The position numbers and the translations under genes are program-made. A model generated the notes under the pieces. It saw only the letters and a program-made list of their open reading frames with translations. It had not been told where the DNA came from and did not search any database. From contig QCXZ01000003.1 in assembly GCA_025024175.1 (NCBI GenBank), positions 33,690,257-33,754,256 of the forward strand: a stretch of DNA of 64,000 bases, in the 5' to 3' direction. This document shows positions 38,401-51,277 of the stretch, one piece after another (position 1 is the first letter of the stretch; each line of letters starts with the position of its first letter). The stretch comes from Rhyzopertha dominica (Eukaryota; Arthropoda; Insecta; Coleoptera; Bostrichidae).

Positions 38401-40960
38401 AGCTTGCTAGCTGAGAATTTAAGCTGCATTAAATCTTTCACAGAATAATTGCGCGATGAATTATTTGACGTGGCTTTTGCAAATACTGTCTTGCTTAAAC
38501 TCGAACGTACATACCTACATCGATAACAAACACAAGAACAACAGTCATTAAAAATATATCCCTGCCAAACAAATAAATACAAACAAATGGAGAAACAATC
38601 AAACTGAAGGTGAACTAGTATGTACGCTGTTATACACATCGCGCAGGTCACGTAATACGAGATCTGACGTCTACAAGAGCTTCACCATTCAGAAGACGTA
38701 TTACAATCCGAAAAATGGTTTGAATTTTCATAATTGTGTTGATCCACTTTTGGGATTAAATAAGTTTTTCTGTTAATAACATGTTATTGAGTAGTTCGTG
38801 TCAAAATTAAGCTAATAGTCGAAATTGGTTATTTGGATTACTGCGATTAGTGGGAAGCACTGAAGTTTGAACAGAAGATGTAATTTATAAACTTCCTAAT
38901 CTTGTTTTTTTTTTATACAACTAACGACGTTTTTGTACGCTTTAATTTTCTGATTTTTGATCTCTCTTTTGCAGAACCCTGCACTGCACCGGCGTGTGAA
39001 ATGATGAAGGGATACTGAAAGTAAATTTGTTCGGATGAAGATAGCACTCGTTTAGCAGGACTGAATGTAATTCTGTAGAAACAATATAATGATCATTATA
39101 ATTTGACGAAAGCGATAAGACAAGGAGTAGTATAAGTAATTATTTCTAAAACTAATATGATAATGTTTTTCCGAAGATCAAAATACATAGTTTTCGATAG
39201 ATCCTCGTACTGGTATATTTATTTTTTTTTACTGACTGTACTTACTTATTTTATAATTCCAACCATCAATCAATCAAATCTATCAGTAGGATCTAAGGAC
39301 TCAATTTCATGTGTGAAATGAGAAAAATACATTACCTATACTAATAACAAATTCTAGTTTTATCTTGAATGTTCTTGAACGTCATGGGCATTGTTGTGAA
39401 ATGACGTTTTGATTTGTAAAAAAATAGTAGTCCTTAGAAAAAGTTTTGAAAATGACAAGTGTCTAATTTATCTGGAATTTTGAATTGTATAAACCACCAA
39501 AAATATATTTTTAATTGAACGGGTAGTTTAATTACACGACATGCATCATGAAGTTGAATATAGTACTTGCAATGCTAACTGCATTTTCTGTTGTCAAAAG
39601 CTCAGTAAGATTTAAAGATAATTGTTTGCAAATGTTTGTTGCACTTAAATGAATAAACATCTACTATGGCCAATCCACTCGGGTCCTACGACTAGTTTTG
39701 CCTTTCTTGGGGCTCCTCAGGTAGGGATACAGAGAAAATTGACCAAAGCAGACTGCTGCGTTTATTGTTCTTATATGGAGTGTTAAGACTTTAAAAATGT
39801 TTATCTTGATACATAATAAGCGACCTTGTTGGTAATAATTTAGGTTTTTGATTGCATAATTGTTGTTACTGAGTTTTTCCTGTTCCAAAAGGTAATTTGG
39901 CCGAGATGTTGAACATTATATAAGAAGAAAATATTAATAAGCCCCTAAATGGAGACAACATCCTTCAGAACAAGTGGCTCGTAAAACTATGCACTTCAGA
40001 AAAAATAGTTTGGTACAAAAAATCTTTTAAGAGTAAGTAAGCATTTCGCTGTTATCAACTCTTGNGTTATTTTCAATGCGGTGAAGAAAGAAAGCGATAC
40101 TGTTTTAAAGATGAGCTANTCATTAACATGATTTTTAAACAAGAAACGAACACAAAAATAATAACAATAGGANGAAGATGAGTTGCTGTGTTACTGTTAT
40201 GAAACAAAATATAAAAAAAATGTGACAATACGGTGCAGTGTTCACTGATATATGCTACATGTACTGCGTTCCTTTAGAATTTTAAGATTGAGGTCACCGG
40301 TGAAGCACGTGGCACAGGGTAAACATCCTATCATCCTACTATTATCGTAGAGCCGTGACTATTACCGGCGAATTTTTTTCTACCTTTTAAATTAGCAAAT
40401 AAGATAATAACAACTGATTAAAAAATGTGTATCCAATATAATATATTAACCTATAGGTATGATTACCCGAATGGTTAAAAAAATCACATTTACCTTCCAT
40501 AATACAGGATAGACCAATTTACGTTTACTTACTTTCATTCCACATAACTCGCCAACGATCCCGTGAAAGCTTGCTACGAGTTCGTTCTCTTTTCACAAGT
40601 ATCTCAAGTGCACGTTACAGGTAAAAGAATAATTACTTCGCGAAAAGGAAGAAAGAAACATGTGCATAGAAAATGAACTGAGGCTTGCGCTTCTCAGCAT
40701 CAACCACAAAAGAAACTACGCCTCGGGGTATGCTACGCGATGCAACCCATTATCGGATGGGCTTAACGAACAGCGGCGCACCCAGTTTCTTTCTGGGAGG
40801 GGCGTTGGTGGCGTGAGATAGAAGAAGTACCTAGAGAAAGCAAGTACGCTGCAGAAATAAAAACAATAACTGGTATGGTATACATGATAATGTTTAAATG
40901 TCCTTATTAAAAATTTCCCCATTACGGGTACATTCGAGCTTTGCTCGTGCACTCTGAAAG
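35435..40960. other. AT-rich intergenic sequence with weak exon candidates
   Basis: I find no confirmed gene. A transposon-like end (CAGCGGCGCACCCAG) lies near 40772. A loosely repeated CCCTAGT-type stretch spans 38030-38400. The possible first exon at 37735 is listed separately. Confidence 0.4.
37735..37767 (+). CDS. Candidate first coding exon (MKRPKTDDFIK...)
   Basis: ATG followed by 11 codons and a perfect GTAAGT donor at 37768. A CpG-richer, promoter-like stretch lies about 400 bp upstream. I could not find a convincing next exon: the acceptor CTCTTTTGCAG near 38974 leads to an early stop. The basic MKRPKT start also resembles the N-termini of some transposase-derived proteins. Function unknown. 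Confidence 0.18.
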
Positions 40961-40984
40961 AAGAAACTTGAAAATACAAAAAAA

Positions 40985-41935
40985 TTGACGGTCATTTTTA
41001 AAATATTATTCTTAAAACATCTGTTACTCCAAATCACAGAAAAGTTAATATAAATGGTATAAGAAATTTTAGACTGATTTCAATAGCAACTTTGTAAAGT
41101 CGTTTTGGCAATACATATATACGAGGGTGTAAAAAATTATAGCTCACCGTCTCGGCATGGCTTTATAAAAAAAAGATCAACCACTACTGGGCTTGTAGTC
41201 GAATCTATTTCCATAAGGCTTTTGATCAAATCAATAATAATAATAATTAGACTGATTTTCACCTACCTTTATTACCCAACAGAGTCCAGTCATTTAAATA
41301 TTGCAAGCGTATGCCAGAAGAACATATTGTTCAACCTGGTGTTCCACATTATTCCTACTATTTATTAATGATATTGCCAATGCATTGAACTGTTAAAAAT
41401 TGTTATTTGCAGATTATCTTAAACTAATTTATGAAATAAACTCTGTAAACGATTGCCTAATTCTCCAATATTAATCAAGTGGTGTAAAATCAATCAGTTA
41501 AATACAACATTTTAAAATCTTGTAGCGCCCGTTTCTCCCATAAATTAAACAGTGTTTTGTTTTTATTTTTACAGTATTAATAATATGGTGGAGAGGGTGC
41601 CTACGGTAAATGATCTAGGTGAACCTACATAATTAAGTTTTAATGTCCTTGTCACAAATGTCACTAAGGCTGTCTATAATATGTTTATTTTTTGTAATTG
41701 CAAGGATTTTTCTAATATTTCTACTATATGTAACCTTTATAACTCGTTTGTAAAATCCAACTTGGAATATGTTGTGCTTATCTGGTACCCGACATACCTT
41801 ACTTGTCTCCCTCCTGTGTGAAAACTTGAATAGAATTTGCAATAATTTTGATATAAACTTTGATCCGATATACACAGTTAAAATATGACTTATCAACGTT
41901 TAGAACTTGTTGGGAAATAAACTTATATATTTATA
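40985..41935 (+). pseudogene. Non-LTR retrotransposon reverse-transcriptase relic (Jockey/CR1-like)
   Basis: The plus strand read across frameshifts gives the RT order: NFRLISIATL, HGFIKKRSTTT, KAFDQIN-like, QPGVP (from QGSVLGP), a degraded FADDLKL-like stretch near 41410, then LNILKSCSARFSH and a LEYVVLIWYPTY-like thumb motif near 41768. There are many stops. The 5' and 3' ends are not delimited. The motifs fit Jockey/CR1-type elements lacking RNase H. Confidence 0.7.
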
Positions 41936-41939
41936 TATT

Positions 41940-43370
41940 TAAAACATTTTTACTGAAAAAATATGGCAGTCAAATAAAATGAAGAAAATGTATATCTCTT
42001 TTTATTACAGCCAATAAATTATGGTTTGCTAATGTACCTATTAGTATGCTGTAGGTATGTACATAATAATTAGGACAAAGTAAACTATTATCAAGCATAA
42101 TCTACCCAATAGTTTTATTTACTCTTGCTATACGAAATTTTATTAATTAGCTAATTTTATAAGCAATTAGTCTTTTGTGTCAGGGTATCATTATTATTAT
42201 AACAATAGTGTAAGTAGGACTGAAAGTTCTCTCAATAAAAATAAATTGTAATTATTGTCAAATACTGATAAATGGGTACTGTATTTTCTTAAATTATATT
42301 TACTTTTTTGTGTAGAGAACACATTTGGATATTCGCGAAGCCGGTTTAAAGAACAAGAACAATAATTAATAACAATTAAGAAAATGTCTTCTAAATGTGA
42401 ATTAAGGTATCTTAGAGTGCTTTTCTTAATGTTTTATTTACCTAAAACAATACAGATTCAGGGCAGAATGTACTTCACTTTCTAACCTTGTAACTGGAGA
42501 ACTGGCATATGTGTGTTTGTAGAAACAGTTATATTTACTATATTCATCAAACCACATTAAGCAATCAAATTTGAAATTGTAGCAGTCTGTAATCTGAGGC
42601 AGAAGCAAAAATTTAAAATGATATATAGTACTATATGAAATTATAATTAAATGCGAGTTTTGTGTTATTATTCTATTTATTGGAATACTACTCCAATACG
42701 TTTTATTTTGCTACAAAATCGAGAGAAACTAATGTTTGTTTTTTTATTGCTATTTTAATTTTACATTGAAGAAGTAACTAATTTAGGTAATTCTGGACGA
42801 ATTCAGAGCAATGACGTGATACACTTTATCGCATAATTATCGGATAAATTTTTCTAAATAAATATTTACGTACAAGCTTTTAACAGATTTAACATGATCT
42901 TCAAAACATTTTACAGCATACAGTATTGACAATCTCGGAATAAGATAACTCAACAACAACACAATATAATGTCGCTTTTATGCACTTTATTGAGCAAACT
43001 ACTGCTAGAGGAGGCGTTATATTACCGTTGTCAGTAGACCTTATTCAATCTAAAGTGAATTTTGCTATATATCTATATAATATACAGGAATAAATAGTCA
43101 ACAGAGAGCTATTCAAAAGTGCAATTCAAGAAAATTAGTTGGTTACAAAATAAACACAGCTATAATAATATAATATTATAACAACATAGAAATATTGATA
43201 TGCACGACTGACTTAGCAGATGAGATAATGCACGAATTTACTTTTTTTTAAACGAAATAAATTTTACTACGCCACTGAGGAAGGCTAAACAGCTGCGCCC
43301 AACGTTATTTATTATCTTATCGTTAGATGAAAATAAGCTTTCTAATCCTGCAAGGGGAGATTATAGTGAA
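41940..43370. other. AT-rich sequence without recognised features
   Basis: I see no gene or repeat structure here. Confidence 0.5.
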
Positions 43371-43380
43371 AAAAATTTAA

Positions 43381-43827
43381 ATATAGCCCGTATACGAAAC
43401 GTTCAACCAGCTGCAAAGTTGCGTGACATCAAACTTCCTCGGCGCGTTCGAAGTTCCAACGACGTCAACATCCGGGGTTGCTATGCCGATAAGTGCAGTA
43501 AACAAATCAATCGTAATTGGCGGTGGTGGTTCTGAGACGTTAAACGATTTAAATTCGATGATTACTCTGATCAATAGTGCCGAAATATATGTTAACGTTT
43601 CTGCACTTCTGAAGTATGCAATGCAAGTCGTTTCTTGCCCCCTAGATGCTAACGTTTCCAGCTCTGGTATTATTTTGTGGTTTCGCATCGGATATCGCTT
43701 TGCGGGCACTTTCCATGTTTCCCATGATGATTCTCTTTGTTCCAGATCTCACAATAGTACAAAACTGCTTCGTTCATATTTTCTAAACAAGATTGCGCTT
43801 ACACACTCTTTGGCGAAAAATAGGTAA
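43381..43827. other. GC-richer island open on both strands, coding status unknown
   Basis: Frames of 134 aa (plus strand, 43423-43827) and 110 aa (minus strand, 43709-43377) overlap in a block noticeably richer in G+C than its surroundings. Neither product shows a domain I recognise. A second minus-strand stretch, 44345-44127, reads as a plausible C-terminus (…STEVSAMCTQHF… to a TGA) but is also unrecognised. These could be exons of one minus-strand gene or an old transposon. Confidence 0.25.
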
Positions 43828-44716
43828 TAACTGACGTTGATGCAACGAAAGTTTATATTTGTGAAGAAGACTTTAATTATACGTGTTACGTAATGTATTG
43901 TATTGTAGGCATTTCTTCAGTATATATCCTAAAAGTAAGTATTTCTATTACACCATTGTATGTGTTCAGTATTTACAGTCAAGTGTATTAACAGTTTTTG
44001 GGGTTTTCTCCAAAAGTCGACACTGTATAAAACACGAATAAATAACAATGTATAATACATATTGCAATACATTCACACACTGAAGAGCCACTGAACACTA
44101 CTCTAAGAAATTATTAGGCTTCAAAAATTGTCTGTTGCCTGCACCATGACATCCTCAATGTANAAGAATAAATTCCTGCCCTCGACATTATTGATGATGT
44201 CCTTAAAATGCTGCGTACACATAGCCGATACCTCGGTCGATACTATTTTTGTACCACTGACAGTTACTTCTAGTAAACGTAACGTACACCTAATTTCAGG
44301 AGTGAGACTCCATGTCCTGGACGAGGTCCTGGATGACTCAACATCCCATCATATCATACTATATCTGGCTAAGGATTACCTTTATTTTATGGTTTCTATA
44401 TCAGTAATTGATCCTAATGCCATGCTTTCTTAAGGTTTCTAAACATAAACAAAAAAACTTGAAGCTACAAAATTTTTTTTATGAATAAGTACTATTTGTT
44501 GTTCTTATTATGCACGCAAGCAAGCGATACGGTACACTAAGGGGCAAGCTATCGTCGTAGCTTTTCATTGAATCGATAGCAATTGAGTATTATCACTTTT
44601 TTTTTAAAATTACGTAAAATGAATCTTGAAGTGCATATATATCGTACGCCATGTAAAAAAAAACAAAAAAAATATTTGTAGGTAGAGAATTTCAGGTCTG
44701 AAATTCGAATCTTAGG

Positions 44717-45620
44717 AGTCACCGCCAAAACGCTTCTATCCAAGGTTATTCAATTCGTGACGTCAAGTGTCATGTAAACATGACCGAGGAGCGTGCTATT
44801 TAATGGTGTAATATCATTCTTGTATTGAAAAAACTTTTGTGTGGTGTTTGTTGAAAGGACGGTGTAAGAGGTCGCACCAAAAAGTGATTTGTGTAGTTTT
44901 ACAAGCATCTATTATGTATGGAAAACTAAACAAGTGTTGTTCTGTACATGGTTATAAAAGTACTTCAGTCAGTACGGCTATCAAAATTTTTGTAACCGTT
45001 CCTCGAGGTTATCAACGTGTGAAAAAGTTGTTTAAGGCCCCTAGACGTGATATGCCGAAACCGCAAAGTTTGTTTTTCTGTTGTGAAGATCATCTTAATT
45101 CTTACTGTAAGTTTTATTATTCTTTTTGGGGTTATAAGTGTTTACCATTCAGTTTCTATTTTGTTATAGCTTGAAGAGGATATGAAAAATTATATGCGTT
45201 TTAAGTTGATAGAGAGAAATGTTATAATATAGAACGACGTTGTTCCCCATATATTCGACTGTTAGCCAGACCGGAAACGAGCCGCAAGAGCCCCAAAAAT
45301 AAATGGCAATTTATATTTATTCTGACCTCTAAAATAAATGTCAAATTTAGGGTACATTTTTATGTTTACAAATAGTATGTTTCCAACAACCCACTGATAT
45401 CAAATTATCAATGCTACGTTAATTTGATAACAAGTTCACTTATGCTGTTGCTTTGTTGCTTTTTATTTTAATTCTCTTGTCACAAAATGAACGCAAGCAA
45501 CAAACTGATAAACTGACGGGCTGAGGCTGACGCGTGACGTGCTGCCCCCAGATGTAAACAAGCGGCCATTTACAAGACACCTGACGTCACGGCCAATATG
45601 TTCGCGTTTTGGCGGTCCCT
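44717..45620 (+). mobile_element. THAP-domain transposon relic with terminal inverted repeats
   Basis: The left end AGTCACCGCCAAAACGC and the reverse complement of the right end, AGGGACCGCCAAAACGC, match at 15 of 17 bases. Subterminal GTGACGTCA...TGTC...GTAAA blocks also match on both sides. Between them lies a degraded THAP-domain reading frame. THAP transposases occur in the P and Kolobok superfamilies. A TTAA just right of the end (45621-45624) would suit Kolobok, but the left flank is TTAG, so the superfamily stays open. Confidence 0.65.
44914..45300 (+). pseudogene. Degraded THAP zinc-finger domain
   Basis: Exon 1 (44914-45106) encodes MYGKLNKCCSVHGYKS, then an FVTVP...KKLFKAPRRD helix region and FFCCEDHL, the C-x2-H half of a THAP C2CH finger. 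The second zinc cysteine of the first half, expected in CSVxGC, is Tyr. After a 63-bp intron-like gap (GTAAGT...TTATAG) the text resumes with LEEDMKNYMRFKL, the usual downstream THAP segment, then a stop and frameshift. The exon phases do not match (one base over), so a complete domain cannot be made. No transposase catalytic domain remains. Confidence 0.65.
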
Positions 45621-45629
45621 TTAAATATT

Positions 45630-48600
45630 CACATTTTTAATATTAAAAATACACCTTACGATCCATTTTTTCGAATTTATAAGCTGTCACAGCTGCTTTG
45701 TGGATTAGATGCTACCTATTAATGAGCAATTTAATAAAATATAAATACGTGGCAAATACCCAATTGTGCATATAACTTTCGAAATACATGTCCTCTTCTG
45801 AATTATCGGTTTAACAAAACAATTATTAATGCACATCACCTAACATGGAGCACTTTCAATCTTCTTCATCGATCGACATTCTATTACAAATAACCTTGAA
45901 ACTAAGTTGGTAACACAAACCACAATTAGAACACTCTGCCATTTACATTATCTATTTTATGGAGATATCTTCCAAGCAAGAGGTAGCGCCTCGGGTAGTG
46001 CTGTGTAATATGCGCCAGAGTGCAGTTAACTGCCAAAAACAAAGTTTGTGGGTTACTTAATTTTTATCGATTTCAAATTGTTATTTAATTTTTTTTCATT
46101 TCCTAATAGGTAAATAGGCTTTTTAGAATATTATTTCAATTTTTAAAAAGTTGTGGTATTTCCAAGCTTGGCATGTACTATTCACTGCACAGAAATACCG
46201 AATAATGTTATTTTACAGCAGTATTGAGAAAGCTGCTAATTTGAACAAAATAGCTTTACCTGTACAGGTTCATGAGCAAAAAATGTGATATTTGGGACTC
46301 TGTCAGACGTAAATCTACCCAAATGAAACAGTAATCACTATATTACGTTGATCTGGATTAAATCAGTTCGGGCGATGTCAGATAATTGAGTTCTGTTGCC
46401 CCTACAAGAAATGTCGTAATCAGTTGTCCTATAATAAAATCTTGTGATTTACTACAGTACAAATTATTTTTGGGGATATCTAAAATCTTGTCTAAATCCA
46501 AAGTCAATGTCAGAAAACCACAAACAATAACCAACTCCTGAAAATGGAAATTGCAAATGATGATGGTGCAAAGATGTGTTAATTCGTTAGATATGATATT
46601 TCCGAGGATATTTTTAAACAACTTATAAAACTGTTTATAAAAACCTAATTGTACAATATCCAAAGATGTTTATTTACAACGTCCAGTATGGGCAATTCTG
46701 TATTATGCAAATGATGGATGACAAGATCCAAGTAGGATAACTACCGTATAAAATAAGGTGTCGTTAAAAGTAACAATAACACAAATGAATAGGTGATATT
46801 ATTTATCGCTAGGTTTATGAGCCATTGTACAATTTTAGTGTCCTGTATTTATTAATGTTAATAGTGCATACAGGTTAGTATAGATGTATGTAGTTATGAA
46901 CATATTATTGTTTTGTCACATTTTACAAGTAGTTTTAGATGACCTAGATATCTTATTTAATTTTATAGAACTTACAAGGTATATTTACTATAAATGAGGT
47001 CAGATATGTGTGCAAAATATAGAGAAATAACCCAACAAAATTTTACTTTTTTTACTCTTTGGAGGTTTCATTAGAAATTACACAGAGCAAAAAATCTCTC
47101 CTTTCTTAACTTCATGGAAGAAACGAAAAACTCATTGATTTTTATATCATGTTATTCAGCAAACGGATATCTGTGAGTACTATCACGTACATACCCTATG
47201 TATAACAAGTTTATACATTAAAAAGCAGTTTACGTTTAGGTCTGAAATCAATAGGCCATCCAGAAACACCACTGCTTTCATTTCGATTTTTTTTAGTTTC
47301 TGACGATTTATTGCGTGCAATAAATATCAACCACACTTGGTGCGAAAGTAGTTAACGAACCTACTTTTCAGTCGCTCAGTTTCATTGCAGGATGTTTGCA
47401 AGAGTCATCTTTCGATCCTGTCGACTAGAAAGTGTGCAGGTAGTTTATTATTGGGCAAGCCTTCTGTCTAGTTTCTAATTATAACGCCCCTTAATCCTAA
47501 GTGAAAAAATAAACGTTGGACGTTATGTATGTTCCTAGTTTGTACGAATCTAGTAAAACTGTCGACGACATTGTAAACTAAACTTATTGCTACAACACGA
47601 CGCAATACTTTTCGGATAAAGATATTTGGAGTGAAATTCCTTCAGTTATAAATCTCGTTTTAAATATATCAAGTGAAAATATTTTTAAAGCTCATTTACA
47701 ACGCAGCGTTGCTGGCGTTTTGGTACAAAATTAGGTAATATAATTTATAGGCACATAAACTTTTTATTCATTCAATATAGGTATGCAATTTTTTAAAATC
47801 TCGTTTCTAGATGACAAAAAAACAAATCACTTGTATTATGCACCTAGAAGTAGTACTTACAACTGTATAGGGTATTATTACCTACATATATACAACACAT
47901 GCACCCAATAGTTTTTGTATTAGCTTTGATTGTTCTATATTCAAAGGTATTAGTTGTATCATTGTCTGAAATGTTGTGCTGTTGTGTATACAGGTTACAG
48001 GCTGGAAAAGCAACGATAAAAGTAAGAACACAACGGAAAGCAATCTCTGACTTACAATTACCTATAAAAATAATACTCATAAAGTAGTGGACATGACCAA
48101 GTACATATTCCAAAAATCGACGTATCCAACGCAAAGACCTAATAAAAATAGTAGAATAGGTCCCATTAGGTATTATTCAGCCAAAGCTAATACCTTAAAT
48201 ATAGCTAACGTAATCATTCAAAATGACAAGGCATATCAGCATATCATTACAAGAGCTATCACGTGTTGTTTAAAACCATTCGGAAATTTTTAATACGCAA
48301 TCATAATAATACCAACGAAAACATCACGATTAATACAGTGGTGTTTATCGTGCTCATTATTCTGCATGCATTATTTCTGATTCAATGGTATTACATAAAT
48401 TAATGTATACGAATTAATGAAATAACACCTGTTATGAGGAGCAAAAACCTTTACCTACACTTGTTATATATGAGTGGAACAATACTGTCAACCTACGGGC
48501 ACTCTTTAATGGAAACATGCATAATGGATTTACTTATTAAAGTAAACGGGCACGGGATGGCAGGCAAAATTAAACTGCAACAACTCTGCTAAATTTAGGT

Positions 48601-49470
48601 ACCTAATAATAATAAGCAGCAGCGCAACCGTTGATGTTTGTTTTGATTTAAAGCTTAAATCTAAGCACGAAAACTTTTTTTTTTAATTCAGCAAGCCGTG
48701 GTACTTAGTTTAGTTTCCATATTTATCAAAACGTGTCAGTGACAACCAGAAAATATACCCAGTCTAAAATGGTATACAAAACAGTTTGCTAACACTGGCG
48801 TACGGTTATCGATTTTAAACTCGAAAAAACAAATTAACCGTATCTTTACTTTCTTGCTGTTACTTGTAGGGCAGCCGCAAATTACATAACTTATAGTTGT
48901 GAACTTTTAGAATATCTGTATCAATGCACACTATGTAGTTGTTTTGAAAAATATTAATTCGAAAACGTACCTTGGCTGTGACATTCCAAATTTACATATT
49001 CGCTGTTTCCTACGTTCCTAGCACATGATATTAGCAGCACAAGCTTAATCACTTTTTAAAAAGTCATTATTGTTTATCCTTTCAGTAACGATTTTATAGC
49101 ATTTGTACCACTTATCTTCACGACACCATAGTTTCCAGTTCGCCTTCACCATCACACCATTGTTAGTGATCGGCACTTGGCCGACCGACATATTATTTTC
49201 CATTGCTCATTAGTTAACTTGTGCGTGGAAGATGTCGCCACGCTGCAGCGGCCTGACAAAAGGCAAGCAATCTGTAGAAGTTTGGTTTGGATCTATGCGT
49301 CTGGAGTCTGAATGTTTTTTTTAGTTTACTTTTACAACTTTTACTGAATACTGAGCACTGACGCACTGTGCGGGTGACCAGGTGGTTAGTGTTTTTGATT
49401 TCTTATTAGTGTATTTAGTAAAATTTTCTTAAATTTTAGATTTTAGTTCCAGAAAACGTTATAGAATTTA
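45630..49470. other. AT-rich sequence without a supported gene
   Basis: Open frames at 46358-46663 (minus) and 47844-48293 (both strands) show no domain and lie in low-complexity composition. An acceptor-like TTTCCATTTTCAG occurs on the minus strand near 46540, but I cannot build a gene from it. Confidence 0.45.
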
Positions 49471-49478
49471 TCAAAGAC

Positions 49479-49505
49479 ATGGCGACACCATACACCAATG
49501 TTTGG
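49479..49505 (+). CDS. Candidate first coding exon (MATPYTNVW...)
   Basis: ATG in good context (GACATGG), nine codons, then a GTAAAT donor. It is preceded by ~250 bp of GC-richer, promoter-like DNA with GTCGCCACGCTGCAGCGG. The next acceptor (TTTTTTTAG near 49552) opens a frame that stops within 12 codons, so the gene is not confirmed; the continuation may be lost in the gap or lie further on. Confidence 0.2.
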
Positions 49506-49879
49506 GTAAATACATATTTTAACTTGATTTCTTAATACAATATATTTTTTTAGATTGATTTAAGACAAAGGTCAACTAATTATATGGTCTAGGTCTACCC
49601 TTTTAGAAGACTAGGGGGTACTGCGATATACGACGTAGACAGAGTGGAAGGAGGCATGTGATTATAGTGCTCCACAACAACAATAGGCCGTGTCTATTCA
49701 TCGGGGGGGCTCTGCTGTTTAAGAAATTTTACTTCACCAGTAAAAGATGACGAAAGAAACAGTAAAAATATTTTTTCAGTTTTAAAAAATTGCCACTTAG
49801 CTTTAAAGATATAGCCACTCAGTACTGGTAAAGACAAGACATTAAAGAAAATTAAAGAGTATGTGAAACATGGTAGGTC

Positions 49880-50215
49880 AGAGAAATGTGTAAATGAAGA
49901 GAAAGGGTATTTTTACGACAAGAAGTCTTAAGTTTATTGCATGAGTAAGGACATCCGGACATAATAATTTTGCTAGACATTGTTTTTTGGCCCAATATAA
50001 ACAACATAAACTGTTGTAAATGCTGTCAAATTAACAGTAATATAGGTACCATCTACTTCTTTGTATTCTTGGACAAGTGTTATTAACATAAATGGGAATA
50101 AAGGTTACGTTCAGATTTTGCAGAGAAGTCTGGTCAAAAGTTTTTATTACTTGTTGATGCACATTCAAAGTTGATAGATGCATGGTCTCTCTCAGTAAAG
50201 TGTAATTGTGGTTTA
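49880..50215 (+). pseudogene. Ty3/gypsy-type integrase relic
   Basis: Read across frameshifts, the plus strand gives a His-Cys-like zinc region (LLHE.GHPDI ... CCKCCQ). About 150 bp later comes SDFAEKSGQKFLLLVDAHSK, the start of the integrase catalytic core with the first catalytic Asp (VDAHSK). The sequence then degrades and meets the gap at 50249. Stops are frequent. Long terminal repeats are not visible. Confidence 0.55.
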
Positions 50216-50248
50216 AGAAAATAATTCACAATAATTTGGTTTATCAAA

Positions 50249-50348
50249 NNNNNNNNNNNNNNNNNNNNNNNNNNNNNNNNNNNNNNNNNNNNNNNNNNNN
50301 NNNNNNNNNNNNNNNNNNNNNNNNNNNNNNNNNNNNNNNNNNNNNNNN
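50249..50348. other. 100-N scaffold gap
   Basis: Exactly 100 N, falling inside a gypsy-type integrase relic. I saw no duplicated sequence across this gap, unlike the other two. Confidence 0.97.
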
Positions 50349-51130
50349 TATTGAAGTACCTACCACAGTCTATATTAAACTAGATCCATTACACTGAAAC
50401 TATTGTTTATATTAGTAAATACGGGCGTATTATATGTAACCATGATATAATAACTTGTTCAGTGTGTTTTGTTCAGTACGAATCAAAACAACAATCACAA
50501 CAAATAACAGCATACAGCAATTTCTGACAACTGACAAAACAGAAAACATTTTCGATGTAAATACAAGGAAAGGGAGTGTGTCAACCTGCCAACAGGAAGT
50601 TCAACGTCACATTCAACAACTTTTTTCTCGTTTATTACGCTGAATATTGCGTTAAAATTACACAGGTATATCTAGCTAATCATGACAAACTTAAAATATA
50701 TGCAGTACGCTACTAATTTCCAGCCCCGAACATACATAAAAAAATCTTAAAGTTTGTCTCCCGTCAGAACTCCATGTAAACAATGGCTTTGTGTGCCAAC
50801 AGCCTCCATTTTTAAAGGGACTGTGACGTAATACTGAAATGCCTAATAAATAATAATATAACCTAAACAGGGTGCGCCCCGATAAATAGTGACATTTCCT
50901 AAACACCGGAGGCCCCAATGAGTAATAAAACTTCTTATACAATGGAGCGCCCCGATGAATAGGCACGGCCTAATTTCTAAGGTAAAATTAATTTAACTTT
51001 TTTTGTATATTTTATGTTAAGTTTCCGATTTTGAAAAAGTATGTGTTTGTACAAATATGTAGATAAATAATGCTATAGTAATCTGATATTAATTATTTTT
51101 TTTGTAGAATTACAATGAATATTAAAATGC

Positions 51131-51243
51131 ATGTCTATGCTGTTCTGTCTGCACTGCAACCAACTGCAGATATATCTATTTCGCTATCATTATAGCTCAT
51201 CAGTGCAGTTTAGGTCTAGTGCAGACAGCACGGCATAGAACTG
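51131..51243. repeat. Short hairpin, ~23-bp arms
   Basis: GTCTATGCTGTTCTGTCTGC at 51131 pairs with GCAGACAGCACGGCATAGAAC ending at 51243. It sits immediately left of a larger palindrome. Confidence 0.6.
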
Positions 51244-51277
51244 GGTTTTGCCTATACCGAAGGCTTGGTATGATGTA

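Larger units (their letters stand above)
49686..50970. mobile_element. Inverted-repeat pair with TA flanks enclosing a retrotransposon relic and a gap
   Basis: Left end GGCCGTGTCTATTCATCGGG and right end CCCCGATGAATAGGCACGGCC are inverted copies. The similarity extends about 49 bp, and TA lies on each outer side. Inside the right end the CTATTCATCGGGGCG-type motif recurs three times at ~37-bp spacing (50870-50965). It appears to be a DNA element whose interior contains gypsy-like sequence and the N gap, so its true length is unknown. Confidence 0.5.

Noticed and set aside
50691..50966. 91-aa minus-strand frame with repeated HR/GxP motifs
   Set aside because: The repetition follows the ~37-bp DNA motif at an element end; not a protein repeat.
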